Source: Alphaproteobacteria bacterium (GTDB taxonomy: Bacteria; Pseudomonadota; Alphaproteobacteria; Micavibrionales; Micavibrionaceae). Taken from it: a stretch of DNA of 5,449 nucleotides. The translations under genes were made by a program, and so were the position numbers. Under the pieces are notes generated by a model. The model saw only the letters and a list, made by a program, of their open reading frames with translations. It had not been told where the DNA came from and searched no databases. The number at the start of each line of letters is the position of its first letter. The first letter of the stretch is position 1. The DNA lies in NCBI GenBank assembly GCA_020442505.1, contig JAGRJZ010000045.1, forward strand, positions 1 to 5,449, given 5' to 3'. Below are positions 1 to 5,449 of this stretch, in pieces.

Positions 1-1
1 T

Positions 2-499
2 TCCTTTGGGCGCCAGTCATCTGTCCTGTTTAAGGCGGTGGACGAGACGGCCCGCAGCATCGAGCGCATGGCGGCGCAGGAAGGCCGGATGCGCCGGGAT
101 TCCTTTATGTCGTCGGCCAAGTTCATCGTGGAGAGTCTGCATTCTTTGTCGGTCGATTTCGTCCGTCTTCTGGAAGGAGACATGCCCGAGAAAAGCTGGA
201 AAGCCTTCCAGAAGGGCGACGTCGCGGCCTTTACCCGCCGTCTGGCGCAAGTCGCGAGCGACGCGCCGGCAGTCGAGAAAATCCGGGAAAAATATGCCGC
301 CGACAACGAGTTCCGGACCTATGCGGCGCGGTTCATGCGCCAGTTCGAGGAGCTGTTCGACCAGGCCGTCGCGAACGACCACAGCGATCTGTTATCCGCC
401 ACGTTCATATCGAGCGATATCGGAAAGTTGTACGAGGTGCTGTGCCTGGCGGCCGGCCGTCCGCCCCGGACGAAAAGAGACGACAAGAAGGCCGCGTGA
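2..499 (+). CDS. Unrecognised helical protein upstream of flhB, 5'-truncated
   Basis: I do not recognise this family. The frame is open to the left edge and already reads as protein there (SFGRQSSVLFKAVDE), so the true start probably lies outside the window; the first in-window start-like codon is a GTG at 38. About 165 residues are visible, ending in a TGA at 497-499. The product looks soluble and mostly alpha-helical, rich in charged residues, with no membrane segment, no signal peptide in the visible part and no metal-binding cluster. It ends in a basic lysine/arginine-rich tail (RTKRDDKKAA). Codon use resembles that of the neighbouring genes, and the overlapping frames give arginine/serine-rich nonsense, which supports this frame. 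flhB follows on the same strand after 126 nt, so a role near flagellar assembly is possible, but that rests on position only. Confidence 0.7.
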   Translation, partial: SFGRQSSVLFKAVDETARSIERMAAQEGRMRRDSFMSSAKFIVESLHSLSVDFVRLLEGDMPEKSWKAFQKGDVAAFTRRLAQVASDAPAVEKIREKYAADNEFRTYAARFMRQFEELFDQAVANDHSDLLSATFISSDIGKLYEVLCLAAGRPPRTKRDDKKAA

Positions 500-625
500 C
501 CGATAACCCCGAGCGGCTCTATGTTCATTCTCTTTAAAAAAGGGATGGATCTTGGGATTCTCGTTTTATCCAGAAATTGCCTTTGTCTATAAACGACAGG
601 ATAGAATTGATAAGGTATATGTTCC

Positions 626-1699
626 ATGGCCGAAGGCGACGCACAGGACGACAGCCAGAAGACCGAGGAACCTACCCCGAAAAAGCTGGAGGAATCCCGC
701 AAAAAGGGGCAGGTCGCTCTGTCGCGTGAGGTGAATAACTGGGTCATGCTTTTGGCTGCGACGATTTTGATCGCCACCGCTTCGAAACCACTTTTTCTTC
801 ATCTGAAGGACCATCTTCGGGGCTATATCGCCCATGCGCATGATCTGCCGGGCATGCCGGGGGGATTCGCTCTTGTACTCGGCCGTTCCTTTTGGGACGT
901 TTTGGGAATGATCATTTTGCCGCTGCTGGTTTTAATGGCGGCGGCGTTTTTGGGGCCTTTTCTCCAGGTCGGGCCGCTTTTCGCGCCGGAGGTCCTCAAA
1001 CCGGACCTCAGCAAGATATCCCCCCTGAAAGGCTTTCAACGTTTGTTTTCCGCGCGTTCCTTGATGGAGTTCGTAAAGGGCATTCTGAAGCTGGGGGTGG
1101 TCGCCGTGGTCGGCGTTGTGATGCTTTATCCGTTTTACGAGCGGGTGGAGCATTTTATCGGTCTGCCTCTGATTGTGTTGCTGCACGAAATGCTGGCTTT
1201 GACGGTCCGGATGATGGCAGGGATCTTGATCGTCCTGATGGTCATCGCGGTGATCGATCTGGTGTACCAGCGCATGGAGCACTACAAAAAGATGCGCATG
1301 ACGCGCCAGGAGCTCAAAGACGAATACAAGCAAACCGAAGGGGATCCGCAGATTCGTGCGAAATTACGGGCGCTGCGTCAGGAAAAGGCTCGCCAGCGGA
1401 TGATGCAGGCCGTGCCCGAGGCCGACGTCGTGATCACCAACCCGACGCATTATGCGATCGCGCTGAAATACAAGCCCGAGGAAATGGACGCGCCGCTCTG
1501 CGTGGCCAAGGGAGCGGACGCGGTCGCCCTGCGGATTCGCGAGGTCGCCAAGGCGCATAAGGTGATCATCTACGAAGCGCCGCCGCTGGCCCGGGCGTTG
1601 TACGACGCGGTCGAAATCGACGAGATCATCCCCCCCGCTCATTATAAAGCCGTGGCGGAGGTTATTTCGTTCGTTTTCCGTACGCGGGGTCGGTTGTAG
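626..1699 (+). CDS. flhB: Flagellar type III export switch protein FlhB
   Basis: FlhB is an inner-membrane component of the flagellar type III export gate. Its cytoplasmic domain cleaves itself and switches export from rod/hook to filament substrates. The 357-residue product has the hallmark N-terminus (KTEEPTPKKLEESRKKGQV, residues 12-30). About four hydrophobic segments follow, near 38-58, 89-114, 152-171 and 180-213. A charged linker (about 214-260) leads to the cytoplasmic domain. The autocleavage motif NPTH is intact at 272-275 within VVITNPTHYAIALKY, and the family C-terminal pattern APPLARALY is at 318-326. Length fits the family (roughly 350-385). The virulence-secretion paralogue (YscU/SpaS type) is the main alternative, but the N-terminal motif favours FlhB. 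The ATG at 626 is preceded by a modest purine-rich ATAAGG (610-615). No convincing sigma28 or sigma54 promoter was seen in the 126-nt upstream gap. Confidence 0.95.
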   Translation: MAEGDAQDDSQKTEEPTPKKLEESRKKGQVALSREVNNWVMLLAATILIATASKPLFLHLKDHLRGYIAHAHDLPGMPGGFALVLGRSFWDVLGMIILPLLVLMAAAFLGPFLQVGPLFAPEVLKPDLSKISPLKGFQRLFSARSLMEFVKGILKLGVVAVVGVVMLYPFYERVEHFIGLPLIVLLHEMLALTVRMMAGILIVLMVIAVIDLVYQRMEHYKKMRMTRQELKDEYKQTEGDPQIRAKLRALRQEKARQRMMQAVPEADVVITNPTHYAIALKYKPEEMDAPLCVAKGADAVALRIREVAKAHKVIIYEAPPLARALYDAVEIDEIIPPAHYKAVAEVISFVFRTRGRL

Positions 1700-1712
1700 G
1701 GTTAAGCCTACA
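1695..1712. terminator. Small hairpin across the convergent flhB/ribH stop codons (weak)
   Basis: TGTAGG at 1695-1700 is perfectly complementary to CCTACA at 1707-1712, with a 6-nt loop GTTAAG. The stem contains both stop codons, flhB TAG at 1697-1699 and ribH TAG at 1710-1708. Its position between convergent genes suits a bidirectional terminator. However, the stem is only 6 bp, and neither strand has a clear T run after it, so it may be chance. Confidence 0.25.
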
Positions 1713-2136
1713 TCTCTCTCTTGATCTCGAGCATCCGCATCGCGGCGTGGGCCGCGTCGCCGCCCTTGTTTTTCTGGTTAGGGTCCGCGCGGACGATGGC
1801 TTGTTCCCGGTTTTCGGTGGTCAAAATGCCGTTCCCAAGCGCCAGATCGTATTCCAGGACCAGATCATAAAGACCCCGGGCGCTTTCGTTGCAGACGATG
1901 TCGTAATGCGCGGTCTCGCCCCGGATAACACAGCCGAGCGCGACATAGGCGTCGAAGATGTTCCCCTTCCGGTTGTGCATGAAGCTGAGCGCCGCCGGCA
2001 TTTCCAGCGCGCCGGGGACGGTCAGAATCTCGAACGTCGCGCCAGCGGCCTTCAACGCGGTCTGCGCGCCCTTCAGCAGCATATCGCTGATATCCTGGTA
2101 GAATCGGGATTCGATGATTAAAACATGTCCTGTCAT
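1708..2136 (-). CDS. ribH: 6,7-dimethyl-8-ribityllumazine synthase (RibH)
   Basis: Lumazine synthase condenses 3,4-dihydroxy-2-butanone 4-phosphate with 5-amino-6-ribitylamino-uracil to give 6,7-dimethyl-8-ribityllumazine, the penultimate step of riboflavin synthesis. It acts in the cytoplasm, usually as a pentamer or larger cage. The 142-residue product shows the family motifs in order: ESRFYQDI (9-16), VPGALEMP (40-47), ALGCVIRGETAHYDIV (66-81), NGILTTEN (102-109) and NKGGDAA near the C-terminus. His77 in GETAHYD matches the catalytic histidine, and Arg116 the phosphate-binding arginine. Length is slightly short, but normal for compact family members. The ATG overlaps the ribB stop as ATGA (2136-2133), and a good AAGGGAG ribosome site (2151-2145) lies 8 nt upstream within ribB. 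The gene ends 8 nt from the convergent flhB stop, so it is the last gene of this transcript; no nusB follows it. Confidence 0.96.
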   Translation of the reverse strand: MTGHVLIIESRFYQDISDMLLKGAQTALKAAGATFEILTVPGALEMPAALSFMHNRKGNIFDAYVALGCVIRGETAHYDIVCNESARGLYDLVLEYDLALGNGILTTENREQAIVRADPNQKNKGGDAAHAAMRMLEIKREM

Positions 2137-2768
2137 TGGTCTGTCTCCCTTCTATAGGCGATTCTATAGGCGATCAAATCCGCGATCGTCCCGATTTTCA
2201 AATCGTGTTTTTCGGCGAAGCGACGGAGGTCTGGCAAGCGGGCCATGGCGCCGTCATCCTTCATAATCTCGCATATCACGCCCGCGCCGCAATAGCCAGC
2301 CAGTTTTGCGAGATCGACGGCGGCTTCCGTGTGCCCGGGACGCGTCAAAACCCCGCCCCCCCGCGCGCGCAGGGGAAAGACATGCCCGGGCATGGCGATG
2401 TCTTTTTCCGTGGAGGCGGGATCGACCGCCACCGCGATCGTCCGCGCCCGGTCATGCGCCGAGATGCCGGTGGTGATCCCCTCTCGCGCTTCGATGGAAA
2501 CGGTAAAGGCCGTACCCTGGCGAGAGGTGTTGTTCCGGACCATCGGGGGGATTCCCAGCCGGTCGACCATCTCCCCCTCCAGCGCCAGGCAGATCAACCC
2601 CCGCCCGTGCGTGGCCATGAAATTGATGTGATCCGGGGTGACGCAGGAGGCCGGCAGGATCAAATCTCCCTCGTTTTCCCGGTCTTCGTCGTCGACCATG
2701 ATGACCATCCGCCCGGCGCGGGTCTCTGCGATGATCGTTTCAATCGGGGAAAGCTGTGCGGGAGGCAT
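2133..2768 (-). CDS. ribB: 3,4-dihydroxy-2-butanone 4-phosphate synthase (RibB)
   Basis: RibB converts ribulose 5-phosphate to 3,4-dihydroxy-2-butanone 4-phosphate plus formate, using Mg2+, and supplies the second substrate of RibH. The 211-residue product has the acidic loop DDEDRENEGDL (26-36), THGRGLIC (53-60), TGISAHDRA (100-108), GHVFPLRARGGGVLTRPGHTEA (128-149, with the metal-ligand His146) and GVICEIM (163-169). It is a single-domain enzyme: there is no GTP cyclohydrolase II (RibA) domain, unlike the RibBA fusions common in bacteria. The frame stays open upstream to 2984, inside rnhB, but that extension is unlike the family. The ATG at 2768 gives the normal N-terminus and has AAGGA (2783-2779) 10 nt upstream. 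The stop overlaps the ribH start by 4 nt. A 12-bp duplication adds a second IAYR near the C-terminus. A run of seven C followed by GC repeats (2356-2370) encodes the RARGGG stretch. Confidence 0.96.
   Translation of the reverse strand: MPPAQLSPIETIIAETRAGRMVIMVDDEDRENEGDLILPASCVTPDHINFMATHGRGLICLALEGEMVDRLGIPPMVRNNTSRQGTAFTVSIEAREGITTGISAHDRARTIAVAVDPASTEKDIAMPGHVFPLRARGGGVLTRPGHTEAAVDLAKLAGYCGAGVICEIMKDDGAMARLPDLRRFAEKHDLKIGTIADLIAYRIAYRRETDQ
2145..2151 (-). promoter_or_regulatory. Shine-Dalgarno site of ribH inside the ribB coding end
   Basis: Read on the minus strand, AAGGGAG lies 8 nt before the ribH ATG and within the last codons of ribB. With the ATGA stop/start overlap, it suggests that ribH is translated by both reinitiation and direct ribosome binding. 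It sits exactly at the edge of a 12-bp tandem duplication. Confidence 0.6.
2151..2174. repeat. Perfect 12-bp tandem duplication at the 3' end of ribB
   Basis: TCTATAGGCGAT occurs twice back to back, at 2151-2162 and 2163-2174 (plus-strand reading). It is in frame with ribB and gives a duplicated tetrapeptide, IAYR-IAYR, at residues 199-206 just before the C-terminal RETDQ. The codons are identical in both copies, which suggests a recent duplication rather than a conserved protein repeat. Confidence 0.9.
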
Positions 2769-2790
2769 GGATACGGAGTCCTTAAATATA

Positions 2791-2836
2791 GCGCTTGCCG
2801 GAAGGTTTAAAGCCGCTGCTCGTCCGGAGCAAGCGC
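2791..2836 (-). promoter_or_regulatory. Inverted repeat in the rnhB-ribB gap: possible attenuator or leader hairpin
   Basis: GCGCTTGC at 2791-2798 and GCAAGCGC at 2829-2836 form a perfect 8-bp stem. A further 3 bp (CGG 2799-2801 with CCG 2824-2826) can pair inside it across a 2-nt bulge, leaving a loop of about 22 nt. In the minus-strand transcript it starts 5 nt after the rnhB stop and ends 7 nt before the ribB ribosome site AAGGA. The sequence after the stem, TATATTTAAGG, has only a broken T tract, so a strong intrinsic terminator is doubtful. It could be a weak attenuator, an mRNA processing or stability element, or chance. It is too short for an FMN riboswitch. Confidence 0.45.
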
Positions 2837-2841
2837 AAAAT

Positions 2842-3444
2842 TCACGCTGCCGGCCGCAGCGCTTTGACCGGGGCGAAGGAGCGGCGATGGTGTGGACTCG
2901 GACCGTGACGGAAGAGCGCAGCCCGGTGCTCCGCCGTGCCGTATCCGGCGTTCCGGTCCCAGCCGTAACACGGGTGATCAGCATGCAGAGCGGCCATGAT
3001 CCGGTCCCGCGTAACCTTGGCCAGGATGGAGGCGGCGGCGATCTCCCGGACCTTTGAATCGCCTTTTACAACGGCCTGTGCGGGGCAGGGGAGATCCGGC
3101 ACGAATTTCCCGTCGATCAAGGCAAGGGCGTCATCTCTTCCTTCAAGGTAAGCCCTTCTCATCGCCAGAAGCGTCGCGTGATGAATGTTCAGATCGTCGA
3201 TCTCCTGCGCGGAGGCCTGCGCGATTCCGCAAACGCAATGCTGCTGGATCAGGGGGAATAATAGTTCCCGCTTTTTCGCGGAGAGTTTCTTGCTGTCCGT
3301 CACGCCCGACCAGAAAGCCAGGTCCTGCGCCGCCGGAGGAACGAAGACACAGGCCGCGACGACCGGCCCGGCCAGCGGCCCGCGCCCGGCTTCGTCGATT
3401 CCGTAAACGGGGACGTTACTTCGTCGAATGGTTGATAAGTCCAT
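2842..3444 (-). CDS. rnhB: Ribonuclease HII
   Basis: RNase HII cuts RNA in RNA-DNA hybrids and nicks at single ribonucleotides embedded in DNA, starting ribonucleotide excision repair. The 200-residue product is full length for the family. It shows YGIDEAGRGPLAGPVVAA (14-31), with catalytic Asp17 and Glu18 and the GRG motif that reads the RNA-DNA junction, then TDSKKLS (49-55), ALIDG (108-112, Asp111), and KGDSKVREIAAASILAKVTRDR (127-148, Asp129), completing the DEDD set. The substrate-stacking tyrosine is probably Tyr160 in CYGWDRNAGYGT, and the tail has GPSPHHRRSFAPV (181-193). The ATG at 3444 lies inside the symporter gene, giving a 29-nt overlap. No ATG, GTG or TTG lies in frame between the symporter stop and the YGIDEAG motif, so an overlapping start is needed. 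A weak GGTGATGG-like ribosome site precedes it. Confidence 0.96.
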   Translation of the reverse strand: MDLSTIRRSNVPVYGIDEAGRGPLAGPVVAACVFVPPAAQDLAFWSGVTDSKKLSAKKRELLFPLIQQHCVCGIAQASAQEIDDLNIHHATLLAMRRAYLEGRDDALALIDGKFVPDLPCPAQAVVKGDSKVREIAAASILAKVTRDRIMAALHADHPCYGWDRNAGYGTAEHRAALFRHGPSPHHRRSFAPVKALRPAA

Positions 3445-4804
3445 ATTTGTCCATCACCAGAACGATCCCCGTGAGCATAATGCTGACTCCGACCGGGATC
3501 ATCGTCATCATCAGGGACCCGTCGAAATAACCGTTCACGAACAGGAACAGGTAAATGATTGTGCTCGCCACGACCGAGAGCGTGATCAAGACATCGGTCT
3601 CCCGGTGTTTGCGGTGCGGAAGTCCGAGCGCCACGGCGAGATAAACGGGCGCGAGAATAAAGAGGAGGCTGGAGGCGTTAAAAAGAAACTGGATCACATC
3701 CGATATCGTCAACGCCAGAACACTCATGGCAATCAGGATAACCACCATCACGATCCGGGAGAGTGGGACGTACTGCTCCCGTCTTTCCGTGACGCGCGGC
3801 GGCATGAAGTTCTTCCCGATCGTCGCGGCGGTCAGATAACACATCGTGTCTAGCGTCGACATGCAGATCGCCATGACCACGACCGCGATATAGGCCAGAA
3901 GCCATGAGGGGATGTAATCCCCCTCAAAAATCAGGAAGAACGCTTTTTCCGCGGCGATATTTTCGCCCAGATAGGGCTTCGCCGCGAGTCCCAGAAAAAT
4001 CAGGCTCAAGGTCATAATACCCAGCATCACCCCCGCAAGGGGGAAGCTGGCGCGGATGACTTTGTCGTTCCGGGCGGAAAAGACGCGTTGCCACGTATCG
4101 GCGGAGCCAAGGACGAGGAAAAAACCGAGGAGACCAATCCCCCATTGAAAATCGACGCTTTGGGAAAAAAGCGTTCCGATATTCATGACGTCTTCTTTTC
4201 CCGGCTGAAAAAAGAAAGGAACAAGGATCAGGGAAATAATCAGAAAAAACTGGATCGCGTCGGTTTTGACGACCGTGCTATAACCGCCGAAAAACAGATA
4301 AAACCCAACCACGACTGCCACGGAAACGACCCCGATCCAGGCTTCTATCCCCAGGACGGTCGCGAACAGGTTACCAGACACGAAGAGCTGGATGGCGATA
4401 TAGGCCAGCGCAAACGCAATCACGATCAAAGCCGTTGTTTTTTCGCTGACGACGCCGATCCGGGCGCGGATCATCTCTCCGATCGTGATGTAGTCGTGTT
4501 TCTTGGCCAGTTCCCGGACTCGCGGGCCGATGAGGGCGTAAAGAAAAAGCCCGGCCACGGCTCCGACGATCAGCCACAGGCCGCCATAGCCGGCCGTTGC
4601 GCCGAATCCGAACCAGAATACCACCCCCATCCCGTCGCGGAAGGAGCTGGCCAGAGAACCGATCGTCGGGATGTATCCCACGTCGCGCGATCCGATCACA
4701 AATCCGTCATGGCTCTGGTTTCGACTGGCGATCAGGCCGATCAGGATCATCGCGGCGAAATAGACGCTGATCGCGGAGAGAATGATGATCTGGGTCGGGG
4801 TCAT
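3416..4804 (-). CDS. Sodium:solute symporter (SSS family), substrate unknown
   Basis: This is a 462-residue inner-membrane protein of the sodium:solute symporter family, which uses the Na+ gradient to import sugars, amino acids, organic acids or similar solutes. About 13 hydrophobic segments can be counted, the first at about 4-26 and the last at about 428-451. Family marks are FFGGYSTVVKTDAIQ (171-185), the SSS signature region, and SADTWQRVFSARND (234-247). MSTLDT (315-320) has Ser316 and Thr317 where PutP has its Na2-site Ser-Thr pair. It resembles proline-permease-type annotations, but the substrate cannot be assigned. The frame is open upstream to 5149, antisense to nnrE. The ATG at 4804 is preferred: it begins a membrane segment directly and has GAAGGA 8 nt upstream, whereas the upstream extension is arginine-rich nonsense. 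It is probably first in a transcript with rnhB, which it overlaps by 29 nt. No fused sensor kinase domain is present. Confidence 0.93.
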   Translation of the reverse strand: MTPTQIIILSAISVYFAAMILIGLIASRNQSHDGFVIGSRDVGYIPTIGSLASSFRDGMGVVFWFGFGATAGYGGLWLIVGAVAGLFLYALIGPRVRELAKKHDYITIGEMIRARIGVVSEKTTALIVIAFALAYIAIQLFVSGNLFATVLGIEAWIGVVSVAVVVGFYLFFGGYSTVVKTDAIQFFLIISLILVPFFFQPGKEDVMNIGTLFSQSVDFQWGIGLLGFFLVLGSADTWQRVFSARNDKVIRASFPLAGVMLGIMTLSLIFLGLAAKPYLGENIAAEKAFFLIFEGDYIPSWLLAYIAVVVMAICMSTLDTMCYLTAATIGKNFMPPRVTERREQYVPLSRIVMVVILIAMSVLALTISDVIQFLFNASSLLFILAPVYLAVALGLPHRKHRETDVLITLSVVASTIIYLFLFVNGYFDGSLMMTMIPVGVSIMLTGIVLVMDKYGLINHSTK

Positions 4805-4840
4805 GTATTCGTTCCTTCTCGAAGGGCGGGGCGTGTTTTC

Positions 4841-4869
4841 TGCATACCCCTGTTTGTTCTTTTGATCAA
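4841..4869 (-). promoter_or_regulatory. Sigma70-like promoter candidate for the symporter transcript
   Basis: Read on the minus strand, TTGATC (4869-4864) and TATGCA (4846-4841) are separated by exactly 17 nt. They match the -35 and -10 consensus at four and three of six positions. Transcription would begin near 4834, leaving a leader of about 30 nt that contains the GAAGGA ribosome site. The spacing and position are good, but the -10 match is poor. Confidence 0.35.
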
Positions 4870-4908
4870 GCCCTTGCCTTTTGACGCGTTCCAGCATACG
4901 ACTTTGGT

Positions 4909-5449
4909 ATGAGCCATGAAATCCTGACCAGCGATCAAAAAGCCGCCGCGGACCGCCTGACCATCGAATCGGGTGTCTCCGGACGGGCCATGATGGAAAA
5001 GGCGGCCGCTGCGGTCGTCGAGAAAATCGAAACCCATTTTCCCTACACCGAATCGGTGCATGTTCTCTGCGGCCCGGGCAATAATGGCGGCGACGGTTTC
5101 GTGATCGCCCGGATGCTCCGGGAAAAAGGCTGGCACGTGCGGGTGTCATCTCTGGTCGATTCGGCCGCCTTGGAGGGGGAGGCCTCCGCCGCCGCCGGCG
5201 AATGGAGCGGCCCTGTCGCGCGTTTCGAGGACACGACCCCCGACCCGGAGGAGCTCGCGGTGGACGCGGTCTTCGGTACGGGGTTCCACGGCGCTTTGCC
5301 AGAAGCTGCCGCCGCTCTCTTTGACCGGATTCGCGAGACGGGGCAAGAGGTTCTGGCCGTGGACATTCCCTCCGGAGTCAACGGCAATGACGGCACGGCC
5401 GATCCGCATACGCTGCATGCGGCTCTGACGGTCACGTTTTTCCGCAAGA
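4909..5449 (+). CDS. nnrE: NAD(P)H-hydrate epimerase (YjeF N-terminal domain), 3'-truncated
   Basis: This enzyme epimerises the R and S forms of damaged, hydrated NAD(P)H so that the partner dehydratase can repair them. The first 180 residues are visible before the window ends. The N-terminal helix region (LTSDQKAAADRLTIESGVSG, 6-25, then MMEKAA) is typical of the YjeF_N fold. It is followed by CGPGNNGGDGFVIARML (54-70), DAVFGTGFHG (119-128), VDIPSGVNGNDG (151-162, with the conserved Asp152) and ALTVTFFRK (172-180). An in-frame TGA at 4882 and the absence of another start before 4909 fix the ATG at 4909. No clear Shine-Dalgarno precedes it. The gene is divergent from the symporter, with a 104-nt gap. 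Whether it is epimerase only or the bifunctional Nnr with a C-terminal ADP/ATP-dependent dehydratase domain (about 500 residues) cannot be seen. Confidence 0.94.
   Translation, partial: MSHEILTSDQKAAADRLTIESGVSGRAMMEKAAAAVVEKIETHFPYTESVHVLCGPGNNGGDGFVIARMLREKGWHVRVSSLVDSAALEGEASAAAGEWSGPVARFEDTTPDPEELAVDAVFGTGFHGALPEAAAALFDRIRETGQEVLAVDIPSGVNGNDGTADPHTLHAALTVTFFRK

Noticed and set aside
521..592. 23-codon small ORF in the gap before flhB
   Set aside because: There is no convincing ribosome site, and a frame this short arises easily by chance. It is somewhat hydrophobic, but nothing else supports it.
590..613. Possible flagellar sigma28 promoter (TAAA ... GATAA) before flhB
   Set aside because: The spacing is 3 nt too short, the GCC before GATAA is absent, and ATAAGG more likely serves as the ribosome site.
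892..1560. 222-codon plus-strand frame inside flhB
   Set aside because: Its Arg/Gly/Asp-rich product is a frame shadow of flhB, which has intact family motifs throughout.
2785..2790. TATATT as a -10 box for a separate ribB promoter
   Set aside because: No acceptable -35 lies at 16-18 nt, and transcription from it would start inside or after the ribB Shine-Dalgarno.
2136..2810. 224-codon plus-strand frame antisense to ribB
   Set aside because: It has no recognisable domain and is fully explained as the complement of ribB, whose catalytic motifs are intact.
2769..2841. FMN riboswitch before ribB
   Set aside because: The 73-nt gap is too short for the six-helix RFN element, and its conserved core sequences are not present.
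2769..2984. N-terminal extension of RibB by 72 codons into rnhB
   Set aside because: The added residues do not resemble DHBP synthase and overlap the conserved C-terminus of RNase HII in another frame. The ATG at 2768 gives the family-typical start with AAGGA upstream.
4088..4912. Long 274-codon plus-strand open frame antisense to the symporter
   Set aside because: Its product is rich in D, H, R, Q and G with no recognisable fold. It is the usual complement of a hydrophobic membrane-protein gene in GC-rich DNA, and the opposite strand has clear SSS family motifs.
4805..5149. N-terminal extension of the symporter frame by 115 codons
   Set aside because: The extension is arginine-rich, lies antisense to well-supported nnrE, and lacks SSS-like sequence. 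The ATG at 4804 has a strong ribosome site and starts a membrane segment.

Overview
The window holds ordinary housekeeping genes plus one flagellar gene from a GC-rich bacterium, most likely an alphaproteobacterium. The flagellar export switch protein FlhB marks it as flagellated. The protein sequences look proteobacterial, but placement below class level is not possible from this sequence. There is no sign of mobile elements, phage genes, CRISPR arrays, tRNA or rRNA. The window cuts a gene at each end.

Layout. Two plus-strand genes open the window: the 3' part of an unrecognised helical, soluble-looking protein (2-499), and, after a 126-nt gap, a complete flhB (626-1699). flhB converges with a minus-strand block, with only 8 nt between the stop codons. 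In transcription order (right to left) that block is a sodium:solute symporter (4804-3416), rnhB for RNase HII (3444-2842, overlapping the symporter by 29 nt), ribB for DHBP synthase (2768-2133, after a 73-nt gap containing a strong inverted repeat), and ribH for lumazine synthase (2136-1708, sharing an ATGA overlap with ribB). Divergent from the symporter, the 5' part of nnrE (NAD(P)H-hydrate epimerase) starts at 4909 and runs off the right edge.

How the genes relate. ribB and ribH make consecutive riboflavin inputs: RibB makes the four-carbon butanone phosphate that RibH condenses with the pyrimidine intermediate to give lumazine. Their overlap suggests coupled translation. RNase HII and the symporter have no evident metabolic link to riboflavin, and probably share the transcript only by position. 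A sigma70-like promoter candidate lies in the 104-nt divergent gap upstream of the symporter. No FMN riboswitch fits in front of ribB.

I found no convincing new biological system. The points worth a second look are small: the uncharacterised protein next to flhB, the inverted repeat before ribB, a perfect 12-bp tandem duplication at the 3' end of ribB directly abutting the ribH ribosome binding site, and the symporter-rnhB overlap.
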